A stretch of 64,000 nt of DNA from the NCBI RefSeq assembly GCF_004564235.1, contig NZ_SOMN01000002.1:248001-312000 (forward strand), written 5' to 3'. Positions 53,622-61,587 of the stretch are shown here, one piece after another (within the stretch, counting starts at the first letter, position 1; every line of letters starts with the position of its first letter). The position numbers and the translations under genes were made by a program. Source of the DNA: Cohnella luojiensis. Lineage in GTDB: Bacteria; Bacillota; Bacilli; Paenibacillales; Paenibacillaceae. The notes beneath the pieces were generated by a model. The model had not been told where the DNA came from. It did no database searches and saw nothing but the letters and a program-made list of their open reading frames with translations.

Positions 53622-54062
53622 ATGGCACGGGTCGAGGGGATGCGGGAATTAGAACGTGCGATAAGGCGGCTGGGACAAGTCCCGCAACGATCTGTTACGA
53701 AAGCCGCTCGTGCCGGTGGATCGATCGCGCTGCGAGCAGCTAAGCGGAACGCACCTGTGGACGAAGGGAACCTGAAAAAGGGCCTTATCATGAAGGCTGA
53801 ACGTCGCGTGACCGTTGGAAAAAAGGTTTACGACATCATGCCAGATCCGCGAATGAACGACGTATTCGTAAAAGTCTCTGAATCCGGCGAGCGCTCGTAT
53901 TATCCTGCATCGCAAGAGTTTGGCTATTTGACGGAGAGCGGGCATTACATTCCGGGTTACCGGTATATGGCCCGCGCGGTCGAGGATAACAGCAGAACAA
54001 TACAACGTAAAATCATCGACACGGCGACGACGGATATCGACCGGGCATGGAGAGGGAGGTAG
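53622..54062 (+). CDS. HK97 gp10-family tail completion protein
   Basis: 146 residues with MRELERAIRRLGQVPQRSVTKAARAGGSIALRAAKRNAPVDEGNLKKG and a GYRYMARAVEDNS end, the HK97 gp10/tail component pattern. It begins one base after the head-closure gene and works at the head-tail junction. Confidence 0.9.
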   Translation: MARVEGMRELERAIRRLGQVPQRSVTKAARAGGSIALRAAKRNAPVDEGNLKKGLIMKAERRVTVGKKVYDIMPDPRMNDVFVKVSESGERSYYPASQEFGYLTESGHYIPGYRYMARAVEDNSRTIQRKIIDTATTDIDRAWRGR

Positions 54063-54064
54063 AC

Positions 54065-54454
54065 ATGAATTTTGAAGCAGCATTGACGATTGAATTGGAA
54101 TCCATCCCCGCGCTGAATAATCGTGTCTACCCTCTCGCGGCGCCCGAGGAGAAATTCAATTTAACGCAGCCGTATTTGATATTCGTATCCAGCGCGGGGC
54201 TGAGAACAAGGGATCTTGATTCCTACCAGTCCGGTAAAACGGTGAAAGGCGAGCTTAATGTAATTGCACCACGTTTCGGGGATGTAGTCACGACCATGAC
54301 CAGCGTCATCGACAAGCTCGTAAGCATGGAGCAACGAGCCATCGGCGGCACGGGCCCGTTCATCCAGGAGATCGTTTATCGGCAGCCTGTTGAGATGTAC
54401 GAAGACAAACCGAAGCTCTATCGGAGCCTCGTGGAATTTGAAGTTTATTTCTAA
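54065..54454 (+). CDS. Tail terminator-like protein (DUF3168 type)
   Basis: 129 residues from the ATG at 54065, with GGGAGG upstream. The pattern NNRVYPLAAPEEKFNLTQPYLIFVSS and LYRSLVEFEVYF matches the DUF3168/gp17 group that caps the tail tube. The longer frame start at 54047 is inside the preceding gene. Confidence 0.82.
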   Translation: MNFEAALTIELESIPALNNRVYPLAAPEEKFNLTQPYLIFVSSAGLRTRDLDSYQSGKTVKGELNVIAPRFGDVVTTMTSVIDKLVSMEQRAIGGTGPFIQEIVYRQPVEMYEDKPKLYRSLVEFEVYF

Positions 54455-54469
54455 GAGAGGGTGATTGCA

Positions 54470-55183
54470 TTGAAAGCCAAACGTTCTGTTGGAACGAAGA
54501 TTAAAATCGGCTTGAATTTTATTGCCGGTCTAACATCGATTGGTGCTCCAGAGAAGACGGCCGACACACTGGACATAACGACGCTAGATAGCGACGGCGG
54601 ATACCGCGAGTTCATTGGTGGCTTCAAGGACGGTGGAGAGGTATCCATTTCTGGTTATTTCGATCCGAGTGACTTGGGTCAAACGGCGCTCGATACAGCC
54701 TTCGAGGCAGGAGATGCAACCTCATTCGAGATCATCTTTCCTTCCGATCTTGGCGCGAGCTGGGTGTTTAACGGTGTCGTCACGTCGTACAGCGGCGGTA
54801 ATGCGGAATTGGAAGAAATCGTCGCATTTGAAGCGACTATCAAAGTTAGCGGCAAGCCTGTTCTAGCCTTGACCGCGAGTGCTGGTCTTTCCGCTCTTGC
54901 TCTCACTGGCGCAGGCGGTGCGCTTGCTCCGACGTTCGATAACGGCAAGTATACGTACACGTTTAGCGGTGTAACGGCTGCTAGCATTACCGTCACTGCA
55001 ACGGCAGCGGGCCATACGCTTAAGCTTTACCTCGACGGTGTGTTCTCGTCTGAATTAACGACGGCCGTTGCTTCGGGTGCAATTCCATTGACGCTTAACG
55101 TCGCCAAGAAATTGACGATCGTAGCGCAAGAAGAAGGCAAGACGCCTGTTATTTACGAGGTCGTCGCGCTTAAGACGGCATAA
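54470..55183 (+). CDS. Major tail tube protein with C-terminal Ig-like domain
   Basis: About 237 residues. The tube domain (GLNFIAGLTSIGAPEKTADTLDITTLDSDGG, then SGYFDPSDLGQTALDTAFEAG) extends to about residue 145. A second beta-sandwich of about 90 residues follows: LSALALTGAGGALAPTFDNGKYTYTF, ending VIYEVVALKTA. That matches cadherin-like/Ig-like decorations on tail tubes. The TTG at 54470 fits the AGAGAGG spacing better than the GTG at 54461. Confidence 0.9.
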   Translation: MKAKRSVGTKIKIGLNFIAGLTSIGAPEKTADTLDITTLDSDGGYREFIGGFKDGGEVSISGYFDPSDLGQTALDTAFEAGDATSFEIIFPSDLGASWVFNGVVTSYSGGNAELEEIVAFEATIKVSGKPVLALTASAGLSALALTGAGGALAPTFDNGKYTYTFSGVTAASITVTATAAGHTLKLYLDGVFSSELTTAVASGAIPLTLNVAKKLTIVAQEEGKTPVIYEVVALKTA

Positions 55184-55210
55184 TCCAAAGCATTGGGAAT
55201 ATCAGATCGC

Positions 55211-55240
55211 GGCTAGGGCTTAAGGGCTCTAGCCTATTTT
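55211..55240 (+). terminator. Hairpin with T-run after the major tail gene
   Basis: GGCTAG (55211-55216) pairs with CTAGCC (55229-55234), with an inner GC/GC helix, then TATTTT. Weak attenuator. Confidence 0.5.
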
Positions 55241-55258
55241 GATTGGAGGAAAAATCAG

Positions 55259-55636
55259 ATGAGTGATAACAACGATGTAGTAATTGTAAACCTCGACAGA
55301 CCACGTGAGCTACGTTTTGGACATAAAGCACTTAAACGATTGTCGGCAGTAACCGGCAAGGGAATGGACGACATGGTCGAGGACGAGATCGACTTTAAGC
55401 AACTGGAGGAAATCTTCTTCTATGGTTTGGAGCGTGATGCCAGAGAGCATAACGAGACGTTAACCATGGATCAGATGGAGGACATTCTCGACTGTGCTGA
55501 GTCCTACGCTTACCTCATGGCAAAGATGACCGAAGCTCTCCAGAAAGCGACGGGTAACCTTACGGGAAACGGTCAACCGGCGGGGAAGACGGTGAATCAA
55601 CCGAATCCAAGCCGTGGGACTGGGAGGAATCGCTAA
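55259..55636 (+). CDS. Tail assembly chaperone, short form (gpG-like)
   Basis: 125 residues with GGAGGA upstream. It is helical and acidic: RELRFGHKALKRLSAVTGKGMDDMVED, and MEDILDCAESYAYLMAKMTEALQ, the gpG-type fold. A slippery G GGA AAC at 55564-55570 lies near its end. Position between tail tube and tape measure is diagnostic. Confidence 0.88.
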   Translation: MSDNNDVVIVNLDRPRELRFGHKALKRLSAVTGKGMDDMVEDEIDFKQLEEIFFYGLERDAREHNETLTMDQMEDILDCAESYAYLMAKMTEALQKATGNLTGNGQPAGKTVNQPNPSRGTGRNR

Positions 55637-55926
55637 AGTCGGCAATCCGGATCGGCATAAACTTACGCGACTATGACGACATGACGCCCCATGAGCTCAA
55701 TTTGCATATCATCGCGCACAATGAGCGATCGACGAGCGAATACAACGAGAATCGGATCAGTTCTTATTTGACCGCTTATTGGGGTCGCGTGAAGAGGATG
55801 CCAGAGCTTAAAAAGCTACTGATTCAAGAGCCGAAGGCAAAGAAGAAACAGACCGACAGCGAGATGCTTTCGATGATTAAGCGTCTGCATGCGAAATTCG
55901 GCAGCGGAGAGGAGGGACAAGGATAA
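55259..55926 (+). CDS. Tail assembly chaperone, -1 frameshift product (gpGT-like)
   Basis: The -1 frame is open from 55558 to 55926, after a TAA at 55555, and reads GEDGESTESKPWDWEESLK, then SAIRIGINLRDYDDMTPHELNL and on. It has no good start of its own except an internal ATG at 55681 without a ribosome-binding site. Slippage at G GGA AAC (55564-55570) would join 104 residues of the short form to 118 residues, giving about 222. Lambda uses the related heptamer GGGAAAG for the same purpose. Confidence 0.85.
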
Positions 55927-58385
55927 TGAGTGTAGTACGGAATCTACTCGTCCGGATAGGCGCGGACTTGTCCGGTTTACGGAACGCCCAAAGGGAAATC
56001 AAAAATACGGTCCGAACGATCGGGGCAACGCTCGCGGGTCTGGGCGTCGGGTTAGGATTTAAGACAGCACTCGATGAAGCAATCAAGTTCGAAGCAGCTA
56101 TGGGGCAGATTAACCGTCTTCTCGGGAATAACGCGCAAGAGTTTACGAAGTGGGCGAACGAGAGCGCTTCGGCTTTTGGTTTTGCTCGGTCCGAAGCGGT
56201 GCAGTTTGGCGCGACGTACGCAAATCTCTTGAGCGGCTTTTCATCTGGTACTGCGGAAACGATGCGACGTACGCAGGATCTCCTTAAAGCTTCTGCCGTC
56301 GTCGCCAGCTCAACCGGTCGGACGATGGAAGACGTTATGGAGCGGATCCGATCCGGTCTACTCGGGAACACCGAGGCGATTGAGGATCTCGGTCTAAACG
56401 TCAACGTCGCGCTGATAGAATCGACGAAAGCTTTCCAGCAGTTTGCGAACGGAAAGTCATGGCAACAACTCGACTTCAACACGCAGCAGGCGATCCGATA
56501 TTTCGGCATCCTCGAGCAGGCAACGACTAAGTATGGACTTGAGCTCGCCAATAACACCGCATCAAGACAGGCGGCGTTTGTCGCCCAGCTCAAGAATACG
56601 CGGCTTGCACTAGGACAAGCCTTCCTGCCGATCTACAATGCCATCCTTCCCGCACTTACACGGTTCGCTACCGCTCTCGCGAATACGATGCAATTCATTG
56701 CTGCTTTCTCTCAAGCGCTATTCGGTTCCAAGAAGGCACAGCAGCAAACCAACACGGTTAACGCGCAAGCGGGGGCGGTAAGCGGGTTAGGTGATGCATA
56801 CGAAAAGGCCGGCAAGCAGGCGCAAAAATCCGTAGCTGGATTCGACCAGGTTAATCTCGTCGGCGGGACTTCTGGCGGAAGTAACGATGCTACAGGCGGC
56901 GGAGGCTCAATGCCTGTACCCGATACCGGAGCGCAAGAAGGGATTCTCTCCGGTGTAGGCGATGGAATGGACACGGTCGCTGAGAAGGCAAAGGCGATGG
57001 CCGACCGCGTTAAAGCCGCGTATGGGAGCCTGACGAGTTTCATCAAAAGCAATTCCGATATAATCATTGCTTCGTTAGCTGCTGTCGGCGCTGGATTCGC
57101 AACTGCGTTTGCTATTGCAAAGTGGGGATCGATCGTTGCTACTGTCCAGAAAGTAGGAGCTGTTATAGCTGCTGCATTGGGCGCAGTATCGGCAGTCGTT
57201 TTGGCGATCGTAGTAGCCGTTGCTGCATTAGTTGGCGCCTTCGTTTATTTTTACCGAACGAATGAGAAGTTCAGAGGTTTTGTCGACGGCATTCTCCGTG
57301 AGATCGGCGAGGCGGCTGTTTGGCTTTGGCAAAACGTCCTTGTACCACTTGGGCAGTACATCGGAACTGGTTTCGTTGCAGCATGGAATGCGCTAACGGT
57401 AGCTGCTGAGTGGTTATGGAAAAACGTACTCGTCCCCCTCGGTAACTTCTTGGTGACCTTTTATAGTCAAGCGATACCCGTAGCTAGGGTACTGAAAGAC
57501 GTACTTGGGGTTGCCTTCAAGTTTGTTTCCGACGTCGCGAAATCATTTTGGGAAAAGGTTCTCCTCCCTCTCGGTAAAGCACTGACCGAGGTTTTCGGTC
57601 CAGCTGTAGAAGCGGCTTCCACAGTCTTAACATTCTTTTGGAAGAAAGTCACGGAGCCATTAGGCAGGTTCATCGGGAATTCTCTTATCGCTGTATTTAG
57701 ACTTCTGGCGTCTACGATTACGATACTTTGGCAGAGCGTATTGAAGCCAGTAGCAACGTTTGTAGGCGGAGTTTTCCTAGGCGTGTTTAATAACGTATTT
57801 AATTCAATCGGCGATATCATTGACGGGACGAAAACTGCTTTTATCGGACTCATGAATTTTATCACTGGCGTTTTCAGCGGCAATTGGTCTATGGCATGGA
57901 ACGGCATGAAGGCAGTATTTAAGGGCGTCTTTAATTCGCTGTACGGAATCATTAAGCTGCCGCTGAATCTGATTATCGACGCGATCAACAAAGTAATTGA
58001 GGGCCTGAACAGTATCAACATCGATGCTCCAGACTGGGTGCCCGGATGGGCCGGGGGCGGAGAGTCATTTGGTATTAGCATTCCAAAGATTCCGAAACTC
58101 GCAAAAGGCGGTCTAGCATTCGGACCGACGCTCGCCATGGTCGGAGATAACAGGGGCGCTTCTGCGGATCCGGAAGTCATCGCGCCTCTATCAAAGCTGG
58201 AGGCGATGCTCGGCAAGGACGATAACCGGGAGGTTGTTGGCGTTCTTAAGGCGATCTTAGCTGCGGTTAAATCTAGCGGCAGCGGTGACCAGGCAACGAT
58301 CAGTAAAACGGATCTCGCCCGCGCAGCAGCTACCGGACTCAACGATCTAACCCGGCGATCCGGACGGAATTTAGTAATCACATAA
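55926..58385 (+). CDS. Tape measure protein
   Basis: 819 residues. The N-terminus (NLLVRIGADLSGLRNAQREIKNTVRTIGATLAGLG) is the standard start of tape measures. The middle has Ala/Gly-rich hydrophobic segments around residues 380-440. Repeats of WLWQNVLVPLGQYIG type (WLWKNVLVPLGNFL, SFWEKVLLPLGKAL, FFWKKVTEPLGRFI) recur every 30-50 residues. It sets tail length and implies a long siphovirus tail. It overlaps the preceding stop by one base. Confidence 0.94.
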   Translation: MSVVRNLLVRIGADLSGLRNAQREIKNTVRTIGATLAGLGVGLGFKTALDEAIKFEAAMGQINRLLGNNAQEFTKWANESASAFGFARSEAVQFGATYANLLSGFSSGTAETMRRTQDLLKASAVVASSTGRTMEDVMERIRSGLLGNTEAIEDLGLNVNVALIESTKAFQQFANGKSWQQLDFNTQQAIRYFGILEQATTKYGLELANNTASRQAAFVAQLKNTRLALGQAFLPIYNAILPALTRFATALANTMQFIAAFSQALFGSKKAQQQTNTVNAQAGAVSGLGDAYEKAGKQAQKSVAGFDQVNLVGGTSGGSNDATGGGGSMPVPDTGAQEGILSGVGDGMDTVAEKAKAMADRVKAAYGSLTSFIKSNSDIIIASLAAVGAGFATAFAIAKWGSIVATVQKVGAVIAAALGAVSAVVLAIVVAVAALVGAFVYFYRTNEKFRGFVDGILREIGEAAVWLWQNVLVPLGQYIGTGFVAAWNALTVAAEWLWKNVLVPLGNFLVTFYSQAIPVARVLKDVLGVAFKFVSDVAKSFWEKVLLPLGKALTEVFGPAVEAASTVLTFFWKKVTEPLGRFIGNSLIAVFRLLASTITILWQSVLKPVATFVGGVFLGVFNNVFNSIGDIIDGTKTAFIGLMNFITGVFSGNWSMAWNGMKAVFKGVFNSLYGIIKLPLNLIIDAINKVIEGLNSINIDAPDWVPGWAGGGESFGISIPKIPKLAKGGLAFGPTLAMVGDNRGASADPEVIAPLSKLEAMLGKDDNREVVGVLKAILAAVKSSGSGDQATISKTDLARAAATGLNDLTRRSGRNLVIT

Positions 58386-58397
58386 GGAGGCGGCGAT

Positions 58398-58757
58398 ATG
58401 CAGCTTAAGATTAACGGCGTTGAGATCGCCGCTTACCCCATTGATTTTCAAGTAACTATTCTTGACCTGGACGATGCCGATTCTACGACGCGGACCGCAG
58501 ATGGCACGCTAAACCGGGACCGTGTAGCTGTCAAACGGCAGATCGAAATGGGGTTTAATCCGCTACCGTGGGCGGATATCTCAGCTATTCTTCAGGCTAT
58601 GGATGCTGTGTTCTTCGACTTCTATTACCCTGACCCGATGGCCGGTGCATACGTCACTAAGCGGATGTACGTCGGCAACCGTCCTGCGGCAATTCCGATT
58701 GTGAAAGGCGGGGTCCTCTGGTGGGACGGTCTTCAGATCACCCTGACGGAGCGATGA
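58398..58757 (+). CDS. DUF6711-type tail protein, 119 aa
   Basis: Starts LKINGVEIAAYPIDFQVTILDLDDADSTTRTADGTLNRDRVAVKR and ends VLWWDGLQITLTER, matching small tail proteins that follow the tape measure in Bacillota phages. A distal-tail (Dit-like) adaptor role is an inference. AAGGAGG precedes the ATG. Confidence 0.8.
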   Translation: MQLKINGVEIAAYPIDFQVTILDLDDADSTTRTADGTLNRDRVAVKRQIEMGFNPLPWADISAILQAMDAVFFDFYYPDPMAGAYVTKRMYVGNRPAAIPIVKGGVLWWDGLQITLTER

Positions 58758-58758
58758 T

Positions 58759-60792
58759 ATGTATCCAATTTCTGCACTATACACGGAATACCTAAAGCGC
58801 CATGATCGCGAGTTTCTGGTTAAAGCAGACATCACCGGCACTGAATACAGTAATGACGTCATCGTCGATTTCACCATTGAGAACAGCCTCGTACTCGGTG
58901 AGGAGTTTGAGATCGGGACGACGATCCTCTCCAAGCTAACCATTAAACTCAGGACAGAGGACGTTATCGCGCCTAACGCTCGGATCGTCCCTTACCTATC
59001 TCTCCGGTTACCTCCGGAACTAGCTGGCGCGGAATCACCTTGGCAAGACGTGGCCGTCGCATGGCAAGACGCAGCCTTTCCCTGGGGTGGTGCTCAAACG
59101 GAGTGGATGCCTCTCGGTGAGTTTTACGTCGATAGTCGGGAGAAGATCAACGATACCTGGGTTTACACCTGTTACGATCGGCTGGTGTGGGCGGATGTGG
59201 CGTATATCTCATCGCTTACATACCCGACGACGCAACAAGCCGTCTGGGATGAGATATGCGGCAAGCTCGGATATACCTACGACAGTAGCGTAACCATTAA
59301 CCCGGCGTATCAGATCCAAGCGGGTCCGGCTGGCTACAGCATACGTCAAGTGCTCGGATACATTGCGTCGGCTAATAGCGCGAGTGTATTTGTTGGCAAG
59401 GATGGGAAGATAAAGTTCAGGCGATTTACCGCATCGGATTCAGCAGTATTCGAAATGACCGCATCTGATTATATCCGGGCAGCACAGACTAACCCGGTTA
59501 AGACCTATACCCGCGTTGTCGTGATGTACGATACGGAAGACGAGCTGACCTACGAGGCAGGGACAGGCGACGATAATCATACGTTGTTCGTTGAGAATCC
59601 GTTTGCTACGCAAGAGATAACAAATGACTTGCTATCGGCGTTTAACGGTTTCTCTTATCAGCCGGTGAACATGGACGCTCGGGGCTTCCCACAGATCGAG
59701 GCAGGAGACCGGATCCGGTTCGGTCATAATATTGAAAGTCTAGCATGGCAAGACGCAAACACGGCATGGGAAGATACGGCATACAGCTGGGACGGTTATA
59801 CGAGCGGCGGGATAACACTCGCATTGCATAACGTGTTCTCATTCAAAGGCGGACTCAAGATGTCAGTCGAAGCCCCTTCCAAGTCCGAACAGCAGAGCGA
59901 GTTCGTGGTTGAGGGGTCGCTTACGCAGCAGGTTAATAGGATGAACCGAGACGCTGTCAGACTCGGCAAGTCGTATTACGGTGCTACCCTCACACGGACT
60001 GAAGGGCTGACGATCGAGAGAGAGGATCACGCATCCAAGGTCATCCTGAATAGCGATAAGCTATCGTTTCAAGCAGGTGGCGTTGATAAGATTTACTTCG
60101 ACACGGTTGCTGGCAAGTACAAGTTCAACGGAACGCTCGAAGCGTCTGATGGCGTGTTCAGCGGGTCGCTCTCGGCGGCTACGGGGACGTTCAGCGGTAA
60201 TTTATCGGCGGCTGGCGGGACGTTCTCGGGGACTCTTGTTGGTGTCGACGGAACTTTCAGCGGAACGATAACGGCGTCTTCAATAAGCGGGGGAACGATC
60301 ACTGGAGCTCTGATTCAAACGGCAGAATCCGGAATATTTCCGAGATCCGAAATGTCGAGCTCAAATGACATGATTGGAGTTTATGGGTCTATTGATAAAT
60401 TTATAACTCTTGAAGCTCTTGACCCAGGTTATGGTGTTCCTTTATTGCAATTTTCGAATGGCGCAGTGAGAACAGATTTATACCAGTTTCCAGCTTTGTT
60501 TATTATGCAGTCTAATACTGACATGCTCATTGATTCTACTAACGGGGAGGTCAGATTGGGGGGCACTAAAGTTCGGATTGGTTCCTGGAACGATTTAATT
60601 AGCACTAGCAATGGAGGTACGCTCCAACAAGCATTGGATTCAAAAGCGGAATCGTCAGCAGTCAATGCAAAGGCAGATTTGTCGTATGTCGATTCTAATT
60701 TTGCCTATAATATGGCGTTTGACAACAGCACAAGGAACCTAAAAATCTTCTCAAGAAACGGTGTTACTCTAGCAACGGTTAACATTCCCTAA
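58759..60792 (+). CDS. Tail tip protein (baseplate hub/tail spike-like)
   Basis: 677 residues. The N-terminal half resembles hub proteins: ALYTEYLKRHDREFLVKADI, EFEIGTTILSKLTIKL, GYSIRQVLGYIASANSASVFVGKDGKIKF. Two Trp-rich copies (WQDVAVAWQDAAFPW at 95-109 and WQDANTAWEDTAYSW at 330-344) stand out. Residues 457-518 form an 11-residue GTFSG repeat (Phe 467, 478, 489, 500) like a beta-solenoid shaft. The C-terminal 160 residues are likely receptor-binding. Confidence 0.85.
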   Translation: MYPISALYTEYLKRHDREFLVKADITGTEYSNDVIVDFTIENSLVLGEEFEIGTTILSKLTIKLRTEDVIAPNARIVPYLSLRLPPELAGAESPWQDVAVAWQDAAFPWGGAQTEWMPLGEFYVDSREKINDTWVYTCYDRLVWADVAYISSLTYPTTQQAVWDEICGKLGYTYDSSVTINPAYQIQAGPAGYSIRQVLGYIASANSASVFVGKDGKIKFRRFTASDSAVFEMTASDYIRAAQTNPVKTYTRVVVMYDTEDELTYEAGTGDDNHTLFVENPFATQEITNDLLSAFNGFSYQPVNMDARGFPQIEAGDRIRFGHNIESLAWQDANTAWEDTAYSWDGYTSGGITLALHNVFSFKGGLKMSVEAPSKSEQQSEFVVEGSLTQQVNRMNRDAVRLGKSYYGATLTRTEGLTIEREDHASKVILNSDKLSFQAGGVDKIYFDTVAGKYKFNGTLEASDGVFSGSLSAATGTFSGNLSAAGGTFSGTLVGVDGTFSGTITASSISGGTITGALIQTAESGIFPRSEMSSSNDMIGVYGSIDKFITLEALDPGYGVPLLQFSNGAVRTDLYQFPALFIMQSNTDMLIDSTNGEVRLGGTKVRIGSWNDLISTSNGGTLQQALDSKAESSAVNAKADLSYVDSNFAYNMAFDNSTRNLKIFSRNGVTLATVNIP

Positions 60793-60808
60793 CTAATCGT
60801 GATATAAT
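60779..60808 (+). promoter_or_regulatory. Candidate promoter of the secreted moron gene
   Basis: TTAACA (60779-60784), 18 bases, TATAAT (60803-60808). It overlaps the end of the tail tip gene and would allow lysogenic expression of the gene at 60839. Confidence 0.55.
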
Positions 60809-60838
60809 ATAACCAAAATTAGGGAACGAGGGATTATC

Positions 60839-61330
60839 ATGAAGAAGATTGTCATAGCCTTTCTTTCGGGTGCATTGTTGATGGTCGGAGGACAGGCTTT
60901 AGCCGACCCCCTATCAAACTTTGGTAAAAAAGTAGACGCGGAATATTCAATTGTTGTTAATGGTAAGATGCTCGAAGCAAAAACTGTAGCAGTAGACGGT
61001 GTGACTTTTACACCGAACCGTGCCCTTTCTGATGCCATAGGTTACGATGTGGCATTTAAGGATAAGGTTGTTTATTATACCAAAAGGGAGGAGGCTCCCG
61101 AATTGTCAATAGATTCAACGGAACCAGTAACCGAGTCAAGACAATGGAGTGCAGAAGATATTCGAGCAAGTATTGAGCTCACAGAATCAAGAGCACGGTT
61201 CGCTGATAAAAGTCTAAAATATGCAATTGAAAAGGGCGACGAAGTTGAAATAACAAAATGGGAAGCCTACATTGAAAAAAACAACGCAGAGCTAGCACTT
61301 TGGCTAGAACGTAAAGCAGCTCAACAATAA
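60839..61330 (+). CDS. Secreted protein with copper-amine-oxidase-N-like domain (moron)
   Basis: 163 residues. A signal peptide (KKIVIAFLSGALLMVGGQALA, cleavage before DP) is followed by YSIVVNGKMLEAKTVAVDGVTFTPNRALSDAIGY. That is the small beta domain common in Paenibacillus surface proteins. A charged coiled-coil C-terminus completes it. GAGGG lies before the ATG, its own promoter upstream and a terminator downstream. In a tail operon a secreted host-type protein suggests a lysogenic conversion gene. Confidence 0.78.
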   Translation: MKKIVIAFLSGALLMVGGQALADPLSNFGKKVDAEYSIVVNGKMLEAKTVAVDGVTFTPNRALSDAIGYDVAFKDKVVYYTKREEAPELSIDSTEPVTESRQWSAEDIRASIELTESRARFADKSLKYAIEKGDEVEITKWEAYIEKNNAELALWLERKAAQQ

Positions 61331-61342
61331 ATCGTACGATCA

Positions 61343-61371
61343 AAGGCGCTCCATTGCGGGGGCGTCTTTTT
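61343..61371 (+). terminator. Terminator after the secreted moron gene
   Basis: AGGCGCTCC-ATTGC-GGGGGCGTCT with G-T pairs allowed, followed by five T. Confidence 0.7.
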
Positions 61372-61389
61372 CGTTGGGAGGAATTTAAT

Positions 61390-61587
61390 ATGGCAGTTAT
61401 CCAGCCTGTTATCAAAGTCGAGATTGACCCCTTAAAGCCTGTGCCGGAGATATGCGCGGTCATCATGGCCGTTACGCGGTATCACCTTTATCAGGAAGAA
61501 GCGATTCTTCACGGGGTCCAGGAGGCAATTGAACGTCGGCTAAATTCATTGAAAGGAGCTGAAAAAGATGCCCAATCGGTATTGTAA
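61390..61587 (+). CDS. Small phage tail-region protein, 65 aa
   Basis: From the ATG at 61390 with GGGAGGAA upstream. One compact domain: VIQPVIKVEIDPLKPVPEICAVI, then RYHLYQEEAILHGVQEAIERRL. Unrecognised, but short proteins of this type lie before fibre genes in many phages. It overlaps the fibre gene by 20 bases. Confidence 0.65.
   Translation: MAVIQPVIKVEIDPLKPVPEICAVIMAVTRYHLYQEEAILHGVQEAIERRLNSLKGAEKDAQSVL

Noticed and set aside
55681-55926. Independent 81-aa gene before the tape measure
   Set aside because: Its ATG has no ribosome-binding site, and the frame is open upstream to the slippery heptamer, so it is read as the -1 extension of the chaperone.
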